Shown here piece by piece: positions 9,233-18,997 of a DNA stretch of 64,000 nucleotides. Position 1 is the stretch's first letter. Every line of letters starts with the position of its first letter. Where the stretch lies: NCBI GenBank assembly GCA_919902505.1, contig CAKKRE010000009.1, positions 28,050-92,049 on the forward strand. Direction: 5' to 3'. Source of the stretch: Nitrospiraceae bacterium. Its GTDB lineage: Bacteria > Nitrospirota > Nitrospiria > Nitrospirales > Nitrospiraceae. The notes beneath the pieces were generated by a model. The model worked only from the letters and a program-made list of their open reading frames with translations. It ran no database searches and was not told the DNA's origin. Made by a program: the position numbers and the translations under genes.

Positions 9233-10102
9233 TCACTGGCCAGCAGCGGGGTCCACCCGTTCATAGAGCGCGGAGTAGTCCGCATCTCCCAGCCCCAGGG
9301 CAATGGTGTCGATGAGCAGTGATCGGACGCCCGGAAGTCCGCCGGGAGAGAGCTGGGCGCTGTCTGCGGCGGCGAGAGTCAACTCCACATCTTTCAGCAG
9401 GTGTCGGGTCGAAAAGTTCGGCCGGGCATAGTTGCGTTCCGCCAGTCGAGGCAACTTCTTATCGAACGTCGGCGCATACAGCGCACTCTTGCGTAACACC
9501 GCCATAAAATTCTCCACATCGACCCCGCCACGGCGAATGAGTCCCAGACTGAGGGCGAACGCTGCCGTTTCTGCGGCAATGAGTTGATTGAGCGCAAGCT
9601 TCATCACGGCGGCTTTGCCGACCGGGCCGATCAGACGCACGTCCGAACTGAGGGCCTGCAGGAGCGGCGACCATGTGGCATAACGCTCCGGAGTCGCCCC
9701 GACCATGATCAGGAGAGTGCCGGCTTTGGCTTCCGCGATACTTCCCAGCACCGGGGCCTCCAGGTATTGCCCGCCGAGGCGCTCGATGTCTTCTCCGATC
9801 GAGCAACTTTCCGACGGGCCGATCGTGCCCATTTGAATGATGGTACGTCCGCGAAGGGCCTCGCTGGTGGAGGGATCGAGCAGCACGGCACGGATGGCCA
9901 TCGCGTCTGCCAGCAAGAGGATGACCACGTCTGCGGCGGCGATGGCGTCTCCCGCAGTCGAGGCGATGTGAACACCCTGTTGCCGCAGCGCCACGGTCTT
10001 TTCAGAGGTACGATTATAGGCCGATAGGTGATGACCGGTGGCATGCAGCCGTTCGGCCATCGCCTGCCCCAGCAACCCTGTGCCTAACAAGGCCACATTC
10101 AT
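9233..10102 (-). CDS. NAD(P)-dependent beta-hydroxyacid dehydrogenase (HIBADH/GLYR1 family)
   Basis: 289 residues from an ATG preceded by GGAGG at good spacing. The N-terminal Rossmann motif is LLGTGLLGQAMAERL (residues 4-18). GTIGPSESCSIGEDI near residue 105 corresponds to the substrate-binding signature, and the catalytic Lys lies in the KLALNQLIAAETAAF region near residue 168. The family oxidises 3-hydroxyisobutyrate, tartronate semialdehyde or glyoxylate-type substrates, and the exact substrate cannot be told. The gene overlaps nothing and runs the same way as the following IMPase-like gene. Confidence 0.8.
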   Translation of the reverse strand: MNVALLGTGLLGQAMAERLHATGHHLSAYNRTSEKTVALRQQGVHIASTAGDAIAAADVVILLLADAMAIRAVLLDPSTSEALRGRTIIQMGTIGPSESCSIGEDIERLGGQYLEAPVLGSIAEAKAGTLLIMVGATPERYATWSPLLQALSSDVRLIGPVGKAAVMKLALNQLIAAETAAFALSLGLIRRGGVDVENFMAVLRKSALYAPTFDKKLPRLAERNYARPNFSTRHLLKDVELTLAAADSAQLSPGGLPGVRSLLIDTIALGLGDADYSALYERVDPAAGQ

Positions 10103-10165
10103 GGGAAACCTCCATCCTGTATGCGAGACGGTCATCGTACAGAGAAGCGGCCGCGGTTGAAAGGG

Positions 10166-10984
10166 TCAAGGGAGAGGGGCGCGAAGATCCAGACTTGCGG
10201 CACTGAGTTGAATGAGGTGTGTGCGCGTCGGTGTGGTCAGGTCTGTGCCGATGGCCAAGGTGCCCTTCACCCTGGGGTCGGCGCGGTTGAACGTAAACGG
10301 ATGGCCTGCGGCCGTGGTGGCGCGCCCTCCGCTTTCTTCGATCAACAGGACGCCGGCGGCGATGTCCCACTCATTACCCCCTTCCAGCGTCACGACGGCA
10401 TCGGCCTGCCCGGCTGCGACCAGGGCGAGGGCATAGGCAATCGATCCGATCGGACGGCAGTGGAGATGGGGCTCAAGGGGCTGAAAGCGGCCGACCCGGA
10501 GTTCCCATGGATTCACCAGCGCGAGTGGACGCTCACTTGGGGTGAACGGCGGCTGGTCCGCATCAGACAAGCGGTCGACGCAGATGCCCCGGCCGCGAAT
10601 GGCCGAGAAGAATTCACCGGTTGCGGGATTGAAGATGGCTGCAACGGCCGGCATGCCCTGCTCAACGAGCGCCACTGAGAGGCAGAATTCCGGCAGGCCT
10701 CGCACGAATGAGCGTGTTCCATCGATGGGATCGACGATCCACACCCGTGATCTGGTCAGGCGATTGTGGTTGTCCTCGGTTTCCTCCGACAACCAGCCGT
10801 CCTCCGGAAATGCCGCCGACAAGTGGTCTCGAAGGATCTGATTGACCGCCAGGTCGGCAGAGGTGACGGGTGACTGATCCGGCTTGGTGTAGGTGTCGAA
10901 TCCGGTGTCCGCCAATCGAAGGGCTTCACGCCCGGCCCGCCTCATGGCTTCCGACAAGATGCTGAGTTCATGATCCATCGTCAC
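10166..10984 (-). CDS. Inositol-monophosphatase-family phosphatase (CysQ-like)
   Basis: 272 residues with the Mg-dependent phosphatase signatures: SEET near residue 65, WIVDPIDGTRSFVRG at about residues 82-96, and WDIAAGVLLIEESGG near residue 208. These supply the metal-binding acids of the IMPase/FBPase superfamily. Candidate activities are 3'(2'),5'-bisphosphate nucleotidase (CysQ), histidinol-phosphatase or inositol monophosphatase, and the sequence does not decide among them. I kept the GTG start because GGAG lies about six bases upstream. An ATG two codons later is possible. Confidence 0.75.
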   Translation of the reverse strand: MTMDHELSILSEAMRRAGREALRLADTGFDTYTKPDQSPVTSADLAVNQILRDHLSAAFPEDGWLSEETEDNHNRLTRSRVWIVDPIDGTRSFVRGLPEFCLSVALVEQGMPAVAAIFNPATGEFFSAIRGRGICVDRLSDADQPPFTPSERPLALVNPWELRVGRFQPLEPHLHCRPIGSIAYALALVAAGQADAVVTLEGGNEWDIAAGVLLIEESGGRATTAAGHPFTFNRADPRVKGTLAIGTDLTTPTRTHLIQLSAASLDLRAPLP

Positions 10985-11122
10985 AGGGGCTCCATGTTCC
11001 TAGGGAAAGGTGATGGTTGTATCGCTTCACCGTACCAGGTCTTGGTTCGGGAACAAAGCCCGGAGTGGCGTGGCACCGATCCCGGCTCTTGACCCTCCTG
11101 CCGGTTCCGCGTACAAGCTGGA

Positions 11123-12187
11123 ATGACGATGAAGTTGAAGCACAAACATTCCCGCAAAGCGGGATTGCCGCCCGGCACGCTGGTCCATATCGGCGAAAAA
11201 AAGTCCGAGACGGTCACGATCTCGGTCTATGAATACGGCGAAGGACAGTTCCAAGAGCGAGCGGTGTCGAAGCCGGATGAGATCGCGATGACGGGGGAGC
11301 CGACGGTCCGATGGGTGGATGTCGGCGGCATCCACAAGATGGAGGTGCTGGAGAGTTTCGGGAAAATGTTCGGCCTCCATCCCTTGCTGCTGGAAGATAT
11401 CGCGAATACCGACCAACGCCCGAAGCTCGACGACTACGGCTCCTACGGCTATGTTGTGCTCAAGATGCTGTATGAAGGGGACCGGGAGGGCGACATCAAC
11501 GTCGAGCAGGTCAGCCTGGTCTTCGGGGAGAACTTTCTTCTGTCGTTTCAAGAGAACGGCGGGGATGTCTTTCAAGGTGTGAAGGAACGGCTTAGGAACG
11601 GGAAGGGCCGACTACGTCATGCCGGCGCGGATTATCTCCTGTACGCCTTGATGGATTCGATTGTGGACCGGTATTTCGTTATTCTGGAGACGCTGGGCGA
11701 AAGAATTGAAGCGCTCCAGGATTTATGCGTCACGAACCCCGGTCCGGAGACATTGCGCGATATCCACGACCTCAAGCGGCAACTGCTGTTTCTGCGTCGC
11801 TCCGTCTGGCCGCTCCGGGATGTGATGAACAATTTGTCGCGCTCGGACGGCCAGTTTCTGCAGGGGTCGACGAAGGTTTTTTTTCGCGATGTCTATGACC
11901 ACATCATTCAGATCGGCGATACGATCGAGACCTTGCGCGAAATGGTGTCCTCCATGATGGAGGTGTATCTCTCCAGTGTGAGTTATCGCTTGAACGGCGT
12001 CATGAAAGTGTTGACGATCATCACGACCATCTTCATGCCGCTCAGCTTTATCGCCAGCATCTACGGGATGAATTTCGAGCACATGCCGGAATTGAAATCG
12101 CCCTGGGGATACCCGGCCGTGCTCGGCGTCATGGCCGCAACCGGGCTGGCCATGCTGTATTTTTTCAAGCAAAAGAAGTGGCTGTGA
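11123..12187 (+). CDS. corA: Magnesium/cobalt transporter CorA
   Basis: 354 residues. A large N-terminal cytoplasmic alpha/beta and long-helix domain is followed by two C-terminal membrane helices (about 292-314 and 328-346). The signature YGMNFEHMPEL after the first helix is the GMN pore motif that selects hydrated Mg2+. The highly basic KKWL tail after the last helix is typical. CorA forms a homopentameric inner-membrane channel for Mg2+ (also Co2+ and Ni2+). It is monocistronic, divergent from the phosphatase gene and convergent with a small membrane-protein gene. Confidence 0.93.
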   Translation: MTMKLKHKHSRKAGLPPGTLVHIGEKKSETVTISVYEYGEGQFQERAVSKPDEIAMTGEPTVRWVDVGGIHKMEVLESFGKMFGLHPLLLEDIANTDQRPKLDDYGSYGYVVLKMLYEGDREGDINVEQVSLVFGENFLLSFQENGGDVFQGVKERLRNGKGRLRHAGADYLLYALMDSIVDRYFVILETLGERIEALQDLCVTNPGPETLRDIHDLKRQLLFLRRSVWPLRDVMNNLSRSDGQFLQGSTKVFFRDVYDHIIQIGDTIETLREMVSSMMEVYLSSVSYRLNGVMKVLTIITTIFMPLSFIASIYGMNFEHMPELKSPWGYPAVLGVMAATGLAMLYFFKQKKWL

Positions 12188-12207
12188 TGGCGTGCCGAAT
12201 GGGGTCG

Positions 12208-12597
12208 TCAATCCAAGACTTCGGCGCGATCCACAAAGTAGGCGGTCTCCCCGAAGCAGGTGGTGGGGATATAGCGGAATTCCTTATAATGGAGGACTAC
12301 TCGCTTTCCCATTTGCCCGTCGAGTTTCTTGGCCACGGCATCATCCCACACGCTAAAACTCCATAATACCGGTGCGACGCCGGGCACAGTCGTCATGGCG
12401 AGTTCGCCTTCCTGGGTCTTGCAAATCCACCCCTTCCGAGAAAGCTTCTGGAGATAGCCCACGCGGTCTCCGTCGGAATAGCTCCAATTGAAGATGATCA
12501 AGAGATAGGCGGCGCCGCCGAAAAAGAGCAACGTGAAGAGAAGTTTCGGTCTCCACAGCCAGGCTACCGGAAACAGAATGGTTTCCCACCACGTCAT
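12208..12597 (-). CDS. Conserved small membrane-anchored protein of unknown function
   Basis: 129 residues with a good GGAG ribosome site. One membrane helix lies at about residues 18-36, then a conserved-looking stretch FNWSYSDGDRVGYLQKLSRK and a soluble beta-rich domain with WICKTQEGEL and the ending AYFVDRAEV. Similar proteins occur in several phyla and have sometimes been mislabelled as 6-phosphogluconate dehydrogenase. Nothing here supports that enzyme. It follows leuD by about 20 bp and is probably co-transcribed. Confidence 0.65.
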   Translation of the reverse strand: MTWWETILFPVAWLWRPKLLFTLLFFGGAAYLLIIFNWSYSDGDRVGYLQKLSRKGWICKTQEGELAMTTVPGVAPVLWSFSVWDDAVAKKLDGQMGKRVVLHYKEFRYIPTTCFGETAYFVDRAEVLD

Positions 12598-12618
12598 AGG
12601 GCGCTCCTTTCCCGACGG

Positions 12619-13239
12619 TTAGCGCACGTCTTGAAACAGCCAGGGGGCTTGTGTACGGCGGCGTTGTTCGTATTCCGTGATCCGACCGGCATGTTGGAGC
12701 GTGAGGCCGATCGCGTCCAATCCTCGATACAGACAATCTTTTCGGAACGGATCGATCTCGAAATGGTAGGACGCGCCGTCCGGCATGGTGACTTGCTGCG
12801 CCGCCAGGTCCACCGTCAGCTGATAGCCTTCGCGGGCCGTCACGCCCTCGAAAAGGGCCTGGATTTCTGGCCCTGTCAGTACCACCGGGAGAATGCCGTT
12901 TTGAAAGCAGTTGTTGTAGAAAATGTCCGCGAAGCTGGGGGCGAGGACGCAACGAAACCCTTGATCGAGCAGCGCCCAGGGCGCATGTTCGCGCGACGAT
13001 CCGCAGCCGAAGTTGTCCCGCGCCAGCAAAATCGTGGCCTTCTGATAACGAGGCTGGTTCAGGAAAAAGGCGGGATCCTGTGAGCCATCCTTCCGCCGCC
13101 GCCAATCGTAAAACAAGCCTTCCCGCAGGCCCGTCCGCTTGATGGTCTTCAAGAACTGTTTTGGAATGATCTGATCGGTATCGACATTGAGCCGGTCCAA
13201 CGGAGCGACCAGTCCTGTGATTGTGGTGAATGCGTCCAT
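12619..13239 (-). CDS. leuD: 3-isopropylmalate dehydratase small subunit LeuD
   Basis: 206 residues, the usual LeuD length. The signature [13 protein letters not shown] (about 19-31) and the swivelling-domain motif [16 protein letters not shown] (about 75-90) mark the small subunit that closes over the Fe-S active site of LeuC. Together they isomerise 2- to 3-isopropylmalate in leucine synthesis. It is downstream of leuC in the same operon, with 86 bp between them. Confidence 0.95.
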   Translation of the reverse strand: MDAFTTITGLVAPLDRLNVDTDQIIPKQFLKTIKRTGLREGLFYDWRRRKDGSQDPAFFLNQPRYQKATILLARDNFGCGSSREHAPWALLDQGFRCVLAPSFADIFYNNCFQNGILPVVLTGPEIQALFEGVTAREGYQLTVDLAAQQVTMPDGASYHFEIDPFRKDCLYRGLDAIGLTLQHAGRITEYEQRRRTQAPWLFQDVR

Positions 13240-13325
13240 AGATGTCCTCGTGTGTCCTCTTCGGCTTCGTACCTGACGGGCACCGACTCCATCGGGCCGC
13301 TGTCAGATCCGGAATGTGTCCTGGT

Positions 13326-14729
13326 CTACGACCAGTGACGGATATCGACGAAATGTCCTTCGACGGCGGCGGCCACGGCCATGGCCGGCGATACCAGATG
13401 AGTTCGTCCGCCGGCTCCCTGACGCCCTTCGAAGTTTCGGTTGCTGGTTGACGCGCATCGTTCCCCCGGCTGCAGAACGTCGGCGTTCATCGCCAGGCAC
13501 ATACTGCAGCCCGCTTCCCGCCATTCGAATCCCGACTCCTTGAAGATACGATCCAGACCCTCTTGTTCCGCCTGCTGCTTCACCAGTCCCGATCCGGGGA
13601 CCACCATGGCATGCACGGTACTGGCGACTTTTTTCCCCTTGGCGAAGGAGGCGGCCAGGCGGAGGTCTTCAATCCTGGAATTGGTACAGGATCCGATGAA
13701 CACCTTGTCGATCTTGATGTCGCGGATCGGCATGCCGGGCAGCAACGCCATGTATTCGAGGGCCCGTTCCGTCGCCTGGCGGAGTTTGTCGTCCCCCATG
13801 GTGCGAGGGTCCGGAACGTTCCCGTCCACTCCAGTGACCATCCCCGGGCTGGTGCCCCAGGTGACTTGCGGGGCGATCGTCTCGGCTCGCAACTCTACGA
13901 CGGCATCGTATTTCGCGCCGGGATCGGTGGCGAGTTGCCGCCAGGCCGTCACGGCCTGATCCCAGAGGGCGCCCTTGGGAGCCATCGGGCGGCCTTCGAT
14001 ATAGGCAAAGGTAGTGTCGTCCGGTGCCACCATGCCGGCGCGTGCTCCACCCTCGATCGACATGTTGCAGAGGGTCATACGGCCTTCCATGCTGAGCGCG
14101 CGAATGGCCGACCCGGTGTACTCGATCACGTACCCGGTTCCGCCGGCCGTGCCGATTTTTCCGATGATGGCCAGAATGACATCCTTGGCGGAGCAGCGGG
14201 GCGACAGTTGCCCGTCGACACGAACTTCCATGGTCTTGGGGCGTTTCTGAACCAGGCATTGCGTGGCCAGGACATGTTCGACTTCGCTGGTGCCGATGCC
14301 GAACGCCAGTGCGCCGAAGGCTCCGTGGGTCGAGGTGTGCGAATCGCCGCATACGATCGTCATGCCCGGCAGCGTAAACCCCTGCTCAGGGCCGATGACG
14401 TGTACCACGCCCTGCCGGATGTCGTTCATGCCGAACATCGTGATGCCGAACGTCTTGCAGTTATCGTCCAGCGTCTGAATTTGTTTGGCGCTGATCGGGT
14501 CGGCGATAGCCACGCGGCGGTCGGTCGTCGGGACGTTATGGTCGGGGACGGCCAGCGCGGCGCCCGGCCTGCGCGGAGTTCGGCCCGCCACGGCCAACCC
14601 TTCGAAGGCCTGCGGTGAGGTCACTTCATGCACTAAGTGGCGGTCGATATAGAGCAATGTGGTCCCGTCCGGTTCCGCCCGAACCACGTGGTCGTTCCAG
14701 ATTTTTTCGAATAACGTCTGTGCAGCCAT
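13326..14729 (-). CDS. leuC: 3-isopropylmalate dehydratase large subunit LeuC
   Basis: 467 residues, start set by GGAG upstream of ATG 14729. Aconitase-fold signatures are present: [35 protein letters not shown], and the [4Fe-4S] ligands including the Cys of FIGSCTNSR and the pair in GCSMCLAMN. It pairs with the LeuD subunit encoded next. The gene heads the leuCD operon. The opposite-strand open frames here are shadows. Confidence 0.96.
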   Translation of the reverse strand: MAAQTLFEKIWNDHVVRAEPDGTTLLYIDRHLVHEVTSPQAFEGLAVAGRTPRRPGAALAVPDHNVPTTDRRVAIADPISAKQIQTLDDNCKTFGITMFGMNDIRQGVVHVIGPEQGFTLPGMTIVCGDSHTSTHGAFGALAFGIGTSEVEHVLATQCLVQKRPKTMEVRVDGQLSPRCSAKDVILAIIGKIGTAGGTGYVIEYTGSAIRALSMEGRMTLCNMSIEGGARAGMVAPDDTTFAYIEGRPMAPKGALWDQAVTAWRQLATDPGAKYDAVVELRAETIAPQVTWGTSPGMVTGVDGNVPDPRTMGDDKLRQATERALEYMALLPGMPIRDIKIDKVFIGSCTNSRIEDLRLAASFAKGKKVASTVHAMVVPGSGLVKQQAEQEGLDRIFKESGFEWREAGCSMCLAMNADVLQPGERCASTSNRNFEGRQGAGGRTHLVSPAMAVAAAVEGHFVDIRHWS

Positions 14730-14889
14730 GGCGATACTCCTTGTAGACCCGCGCCGTTGCAAGTGATTGAAGGCGCAGGCGCGATGCGGACCTATTATAT
14801 ATGCGAGCAGGCCTATGGCATCAAGGGCAAAGGGGGGCCGGAAGAAATTGCCTCTTTAGATTTTAAAACCGGGGACCGATAAGGTTGGC

Positions 14890-15123
14890 ATGGAACAGGA
14901 ACCGGTCGACGCCGAACGCATCACGATTCCCCGCTGGACGATCAAACGCGATCCCCGGGCGCTGGGTTGCACGATCTGCGGATCGGCGATCGTGAAAATT
15001 ACCGCCGAATGGCGGCAGGTTTCGTTCTGTACTTGCCGGTTGATCGAGTATCGAGTGCTGCCGCGCGCTCCCAAAGCGCTTCCCGCCCCGTCCACGGCGG
15101 CAGACGTACGGAAAGAACCCTAA
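14890..15123 (+). CDS. Small cysteine-containing protein, unknown function
   Basis: 77 residues. Two Cys pairs, CTIC near residue 27 and CTC near residue 47, could make a zinc-ribbon-like site. The C-terminus is Pro/Ala-rich and basic. A weak ribosome site (AAGG) lies about eight bases before the ATG. The only rival frame lies on the other strand and is not coding-like. I do not recognise the family. Confidence 0.5.
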   Translation: MEQEPVDAERITIPRWTIKRDPRALGCTICGSAIVKITAEWRQVSFCTCRLIEYRVLPRAPKALPAPSTAADVRKEP

Positions 15124-15223
15124 TCTCGCTGAGTGTCTGACAATCTCCGATCCCTGCCAGGCTTGTCTTCGGGTAGGCTCCGGGCATGGGGCCGGAGAGA
15201 TCATTTCTGAAACGGAGGATCGT

Positions 15224-15775
15224 ATGGCACGATGGCTCGGAGCGTTCGTCGTGGCGGGCTGTCTGGGTGTGGCCGGTTGGTGTCCGGCCGAGGCGAAGGA
15301 CCATCCTGTGGCAAAGTCGCTGACGCGAACAGGACTCGCCACTCACGGGCACTCGTCCCGGGCCTGTGCGGGCGACGATCTGCTCGGAAATTGGCACCTG
15401 GTTGCCTTCGACTCCTCGTATCGGTTCAGAAACCCACAGGCTCCGTATCTGTTTCCTCACCAGGCCTTTCAATACTCGCATCGCGGCGGCGCCAAATCGG
15501 CCCACTCGCTCCAGCCGCTCTCCGGGGATCCGGACCAGCTGTTTGAGGCGGTGCCGTTGGACATGACCTATCGAGTGGAAGGAAAAGGCCGCGTCGTGCT
15601 CAGGGCGAGGGAGCAGGCTGAGACGGTGGAAACCTGGACCTGCAAGGTCATCACACATGTTCCCGAGGCGATGAGTGAGGGCCCTACGCTGCAACGCGGC
15701 GATCTGGTCATGACCTTGATAGGCAGCAACGGGCAGGGGTTGTTTGTCCGTCATTTGAGAAAGCGTGCCGCATAA
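15224..15775 (+). CDS. Secreted protein of unknown function
   Basis: 183 residues with a clear Sec signal peptide (hydrophobic 5-19, cleavage after AEA at about residue 24). The mature protein is beta-rich, with a GNWHLVAFDSSYRF word reminiscent of lipocalin-like or avidin-like barrels, and an acidic middle. Two cysteines (CAGDD and WTCKV) could pair in the periplasm. It ends 92 bp before the MEKHLA gene on the same strand. No defined family is recognised. Confidence 0.55.
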   Translation: MARWLGAFVVAGCLGVAGWCPAEAKDHPVAKSLTRTGLATHGHSSRACAGDDLLGNWHLVAFDSSYRFRNPQAPYLFPHQAFQYSHRGGAKSAHSLQPLSGDPDQLFEAVPLDMTYRVEGKGRVVLRAREQAETVETWTCKVITHVPEAMSEGPTLQRGDLVMTLIGSNGQGLFVRHLRKRAA

Positions 15776-15866
15776 CCTGCTTGGCATGGCGCGGGGAGGC
15801 GTGCTACTACCGGCAAGTCAGTCATGCGTCGGGCACAACGCATCGACCTATTCCGCCGAGGAAGTC

Positions 15867-16340
15867 ATGGACGATCCGAACCAAGTGTGGAGTCAGCCGT
15901 CGGTCGTTGAGTGGTCCCAACTGCTGTTGAACAGTTATCGCCACTGGGTCGGACGGGATTTGATGCCACGGCCCGGCGGGCCCGAGGAGCAGGCCCATGC
16001 GTTGTTCATGGCGCCTTTTGTGGTGGTCTCGCACGGTGCGCAGGAGGATCCGATCCTTAATTACGGATCGCATCTCGCCCTCACCTTGTGGGAGACGACG
16101 TGGGAGCAGCTCCTGCAGACTCCATCCCGCCTGACGGCCGAAGCGGTCAATCGTGCCGAGCGGGAGTGGATGCTTGAACGCGCTCGTGCGCAGGGGTATG
16201 TGGATAATTACCGCGGGGTCAGAATTTCGAACAGCGGGCGACGGTTCCTGATCGAAAGCGCGATTGTGTGGAGCGTGATCGACCAAGCCGGACGTCGTCA
16301 GGGACAGGCCGCGACCTTCTCACGCTGGACCGTCCTCTAA
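15867..16340 (+). CDS. MEKHLA-domain protein
   Basis: 157 residues from an ATG preceded by GAGG. Most of the protein matches the MEKHLA module, a PAS-like ligand-binding fold. The indicators are the NYGSHLALTLWETTWEQLL stretch, the following LTAEAV..ER word and the YRGVRISNSGRRF strand. Stand-alone MEKHLA proteins occur in bacteria with unknown ligands. It converges with and overlaps the DUF1653 gene by about 20 bp at the 3' ends. Confidence 0.75.
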   Translation: MDDPNQVWSQPSVVEWSQLLLNSYRHWVGRDLMPRPGGPEEQAHALFMAPFVVVSHGAQEDPILNYGSHLALTLWETTWEQLLQTPSRLTAEAVNRAEREWMLERARAQGYVDNYRGVRISNSGRRFLIESAIVWSVIDQAGRRQGQAATFSRWTVL

Positions 16341-16538
16341 CCGTCGGAATCGAGGGACGACGGTCTGGCCGATGGTCACCGATTCGAGAAACATTCCCAG
16401 CGGTCTGATCCACAGCCCGCCTGCTCCATAGAGTTGCCGATAGACGACATACTCCTCCTCGGTCTCGGAATGCCGAGCCACGCCCAGCACCTCATAGTCG
16501 TTCCCTTTGTAGTGCCGATAGCGACCGGGTTTCATCAT
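16320..16538 (-). CDS. DUF1653 family small protein
   Basis: 72 residues from ATG 16538, preceded by AAGGA at good spacing. The sequence begins with the family hallmark KPGRYRHYKGNDYEVLGVA and continues with HSETEEEYVVYRQLYG. DUF1653 proteins are small SH3-like beta proteins with unknown function. The 3' end overlaps the convergent MEKHLA gene. Confidence 0.85.
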   Translation of the reverse strand: MMKPGRYRHYKGNDYEVLGVARHSETEEEYVVYRQLYGAGGLWIRPLGMFLESVTIGQTVVPRFRRLEDGPA

Positions 16539-16587
16539 AGTGTATCCTTGCGGGTTCATGCCTGCGAGACAGTCTATCGGACCGGGA

Positions 16588-17997
16588 ATGTCATCACAAC
16601 TCTCTCACATGCCTGAACGGCGGCACGATGTCGTGGTGATCGGTGGCGGATCGGCCGGTTATGCCGCCGCACGGACGGCTCGCGACGCGGGCGCCGATGT
16701 GGCCATCGTGGATCAGGGTCCGCTCGGGGGGCTGTGCATCCTGCGGGGTTGCATGCCGACCAAAACGATTCTGCGGTCGGCTGAAATCATGGCGCTGATG
16801 AAGCGCGCGCGCGAGTTCGGGCTGAGTCCGGTCACTGCCCAAGCAGATCTGTCGGCTATCGTCGATCGCAAGAACCGATTGGTTCAAGAGTTCGCCGACT
16901 ACCGTATCGCCGCACTGCGAAACCCGCGCTTCACCTTGTATGAGTCCCGCGCCGAGTTTCTCGCCCCGCACGAACTTCGTGCCGGAGATGTTCGGATTCG
17001 CGGCGGCGTATTCGTCATTGCCACCGGGTCGAGTGCGGCCGAGGTGGCTATCCCGGGGCTGGATGAGGCCGGTTATCTGACCAGCGATGAGATGCTCGAT
17101 ATTCGTCGCCAACCGGCGTCGCTCCTGGTGTTGGGAGGCGGCCTGGTCGCCGTCGAGTTCGCTCAATTTTTTGCCCGAATCGGCACCAAGGTCACCATGC
17201 TGCAACGTAGCACGACCTTGTTGTCCGACATGGATGAAGACATCGGTCAATCTCTGGCGGCGGCCTTTCAGGATGAGGGGATCGAGGTGATGACCGGAGT
17301 GTCGTTCCAACGGGTGACCGCCACCCCGTCTGAAAAAACCATGCATTTTCTGCAGGGTGGGGCTGTCCACACGCGATCGGCCGAGGTTATTTTTCAAGCC
17401 CTCGGTCGTCGTCCCAACCTGAAGGGGCTCAATCTGAAGGCCGCCGGAGTACGGGTGATCGACGGCCGGCTGGAGGTCGGCGGGGATATGCGGACGTCTC
17501 AGCCGCACATCTTTGCCGTGGGCGACGTCAACGATTTCACTCCCATTGTGCATCTGGCGATTCAACAAGGCGAAACGGCTGCGTTTAACGCGACGCATCC
17601 GAATGAGCCTGCGCGGGTGATCGATCACCGGTTGGATGCCGAAGTCGTGTTCACCGAACCTCAGGTTGCGGTTGCGGGAATGAGTGAACGGCAGTGCCGC
17701 AAAGAGGCGATGCCTTATCTGGCGGCGTCCTATCCGTTTGCCGACCATGGGAAGGCCATGTGTCTGGGCGCCGTGCATGGATTTGTGAAGCTGCTCTGTC
17801 GACCGGACGACGGCGCATTGCTGGGTGCCCAGATTGTGGGGCCGGAGGCGGGGGAGTTGATCCATGAGCTGATCGCGGTGATGTATTTTCACGGCACCGC
17901 ACAGGACCTGCTGCGCATTCCCCACTATCATCCGACGCTCGCGGAGATTGTGACGTATCCGGCGGAGTCCATTGTCGAGCAGATGGGTCGAGCATGA
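16588..17997 (+). CDS. FAD-dependent pyridine nucleotide-disulfide oxidoreductase (dihydrolipoamide/mercuric reductase type)
   Basis: 469 residues from ATG 16588. The start is not certain, with 16558 and 16609 as alternatives. The FAD motif VVVIGGGSAGYAAA, the redox pair in GGLCILRGCMPTK (C-x4-C), the NAD(P) motif LVLGGGLVAVEFAQFFA, and the C-terminal HYHPTLAEIVTYP with the catalytic His-Glu dyad define a class I reductase. Lipoamide, mercuric and soluble transhydrogenase enzymes share this layout. No E2/E3 partner or mer gene is adjacent, so the substrate is open. The stop overlaps the next start as ATGA. Confidence 0.82.
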   Translation: MSSQLSHMPERRHDVVVIGGGSAGYAAARTARDAGADVAIVDQGPLGGLCILRGCMPTKTILRSAEIMALMKRAREFGLSPVTAQADLSAIVDRKNRLVQEFADYRIAALRNPRFTLYESRAEFLAPHELRAGDVRIRGGVFVIATGSSAAEVAIPGLDEAGYLTSDEMLDIRRQPASLLVLGGGLVAVEFAQFFARIGTKVTMLQRSTTLLSDMDEDIGQSLAAAFQDEGIEVMTGVSFQRVTATPSEKTMHFLQGGAVHTRSAEVIFQALGRRPNLKGLNLKAAGVRVIDGRLEVGGDMRTSQPHIFAVGDVNDFTPIVHLAIQQGETAAFNATHPNEPARVIDHRLDAEVVFTEPQVAVAGMSERQCRKEAMPYLAASYPFADHGKAMCLGAVHGFVKLLCRPDDGALLGAQIVGPEAGELIHELIAVMYFHGTAQDLLRIPHYHPTLAEIVTYPAESIVEQMGRA

Positions 17998-18677
17998 AAC
18001 GAACCGTTGCCGCCGGTGCGTCGGCGCTTCTGCTGCTGGTGACTTTGGCCTGCGGGCAACAGACGTGGGATGCTGCGATGCAGGCAGGTGAAGCGGCCTT
18101 GCAGCGAGGGCAGTATGAGCAGGCGGAAAAAATTTTCTCTGCCGCCGTGCATAAGGCAGAAGAGTTCGGCCTACACGATCGGCGGGTCGCGGTGACCTTG
18201 GCCCATTTGGCCCAAGCCTATAGCGCGCAGGGGAAATTCGTCGAGGCTGAACCGGTGTATCTGGAGGCGCTCAAGATTTACCAGGATGTGCACGGTGAGA
18301 ACCATCTCGATGTGGCGGCCATGTTGAATAACCTTGGTGTTTTGCATCGGAAGCACGGACAATATGCCGATGCGCAGCGCCTCCTGACACGGGCGCTCTC
18401 GATCAAAGAGAAGCTCCTGGGAACGGACCATCCGGAGGTGGCGCTGGCCCTGAGCAATTTGGCCGCGATGTATCTGGCTCAAGGTGACGGGGCGCAAGCA
18501 GGGGCGTTATTTGCGCGGGCCTTGGCGGTGCGGGAGAAGCATTTGGGGGCCGACCATCCGGATGTGGCCAAAAATCTTGAGGACTATGCGAGTGCGCTGC
18601 GCAAACTGGGGCGGGTCGGAGAGGCAGAGGGGCTCGAGCGGAGGGCGGGCGCGATTCGGGCAAAACCGAAATCGTGA
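17994..18677 (+). CDS. TPR lipoprotein (kinesin-light-chain-type repeats)
   Basis: 227 residues. A lipoprotein signal ends in LLLVTLACGQQ, with the acylated Cys at about residue 20. Residues 25-215 contain repeated 42-residue TPR units with words such as EPVYLEALKIYQDV, LLTRALSIKEKLLG and LFARALAVREKHLG, the kinesin-light-chain subtype. It overlaps the oxidoreductase gene by 4 bp, so the two are translationally coupled. Likely a periplasmic or outer-membrane scaffold. Confidence 0.75.
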   Translation: MKRTVAAGASALLLLVTLACGQQTWDAAMQAGEAALQRGQYEQAEKIFSAAVHKAEEFGLHDRRVAVTLAHLAQAYSAQGKFVEAEPVYLEALKIYQDVHGENHLDVAAMLNNLGVLHRKHGQYADAQRLLTRALSIKEKLLGTDHPEVALALSNLAAMYLAQGDGAQAGALFARALAVREKHLGADHPDVAKNLEDYASALRKLGRVGEAEGLERRAGAIRAKPKS

Positions 18678-18753
18678 TGGCGGGGGGCGCAGAGTTGAAC
18701 CGATGGGATGCGCCGGTGTAGCGTACAGGTTCGCAAGGGCGTGAGGGCGAAGG

Positions 18754-18969
18754 ATGTCTGATTTACGGACCAATGCATTGATTGCGCGCGGCATGGGGAT
18801 TGTCTTCATTGCCGGCGGCTTTATGCTTGGTATTTACGGCTTGGAATTTCCCAACACCATGTGGCTTCAAACTGCGTTGGGGCTGCTCGTCACCGGGATG
18901 ATGGCACAGGGCTATGCGATGTATTGTTCAATCCGGCGGGTTCGAGACCAGCGTGATTCGGAACGGTAG
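18754..18969 (+). CDS. Small two-helix membrane protein
   Basis: 71 residues with two hydrophobic helices (about 13-30 and 36-57) and a basic C-terminal tail. GAAGG directly abuts the ATG, an unusually short spacing. Family not recognised. It is followed within 30 bp by a lipoprotein gene on the same strand. Confidence 0.5.
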   Translation: MSDLRTNALIARGMGIVFIAGGFMLGIYGLEFPNTMWLQTALGLLVTGMMAQGYAMYCSIRRVRDQRDSER

Positions 18970-18997
18970 CCAGTTGAGACGCGAGACGGACAAGACG

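Noticed and set aside
13563..14618. A 351-codon open frame on the plus strand inside leuC
   Set aside because: It is antisense to unmistakable LeuC motifs and has no family features.
14999..15787. A 262-codon minus-strand frame opposite the secreted protein at 15224
   Set aside because: The plus-strand gene has a signal peptide and normal composition. The minus frame is Arg/Pro-rich and overlaps two plus-strand genes.
16594..17931. A 445-codon open frame on the minus strand opposite the flavin reductase
   Set aside because: The plus-strand frame has complete FAD, redox and NAD motifs. The opposite frame is a high-GC shadow rich in His, Arg and Gln.
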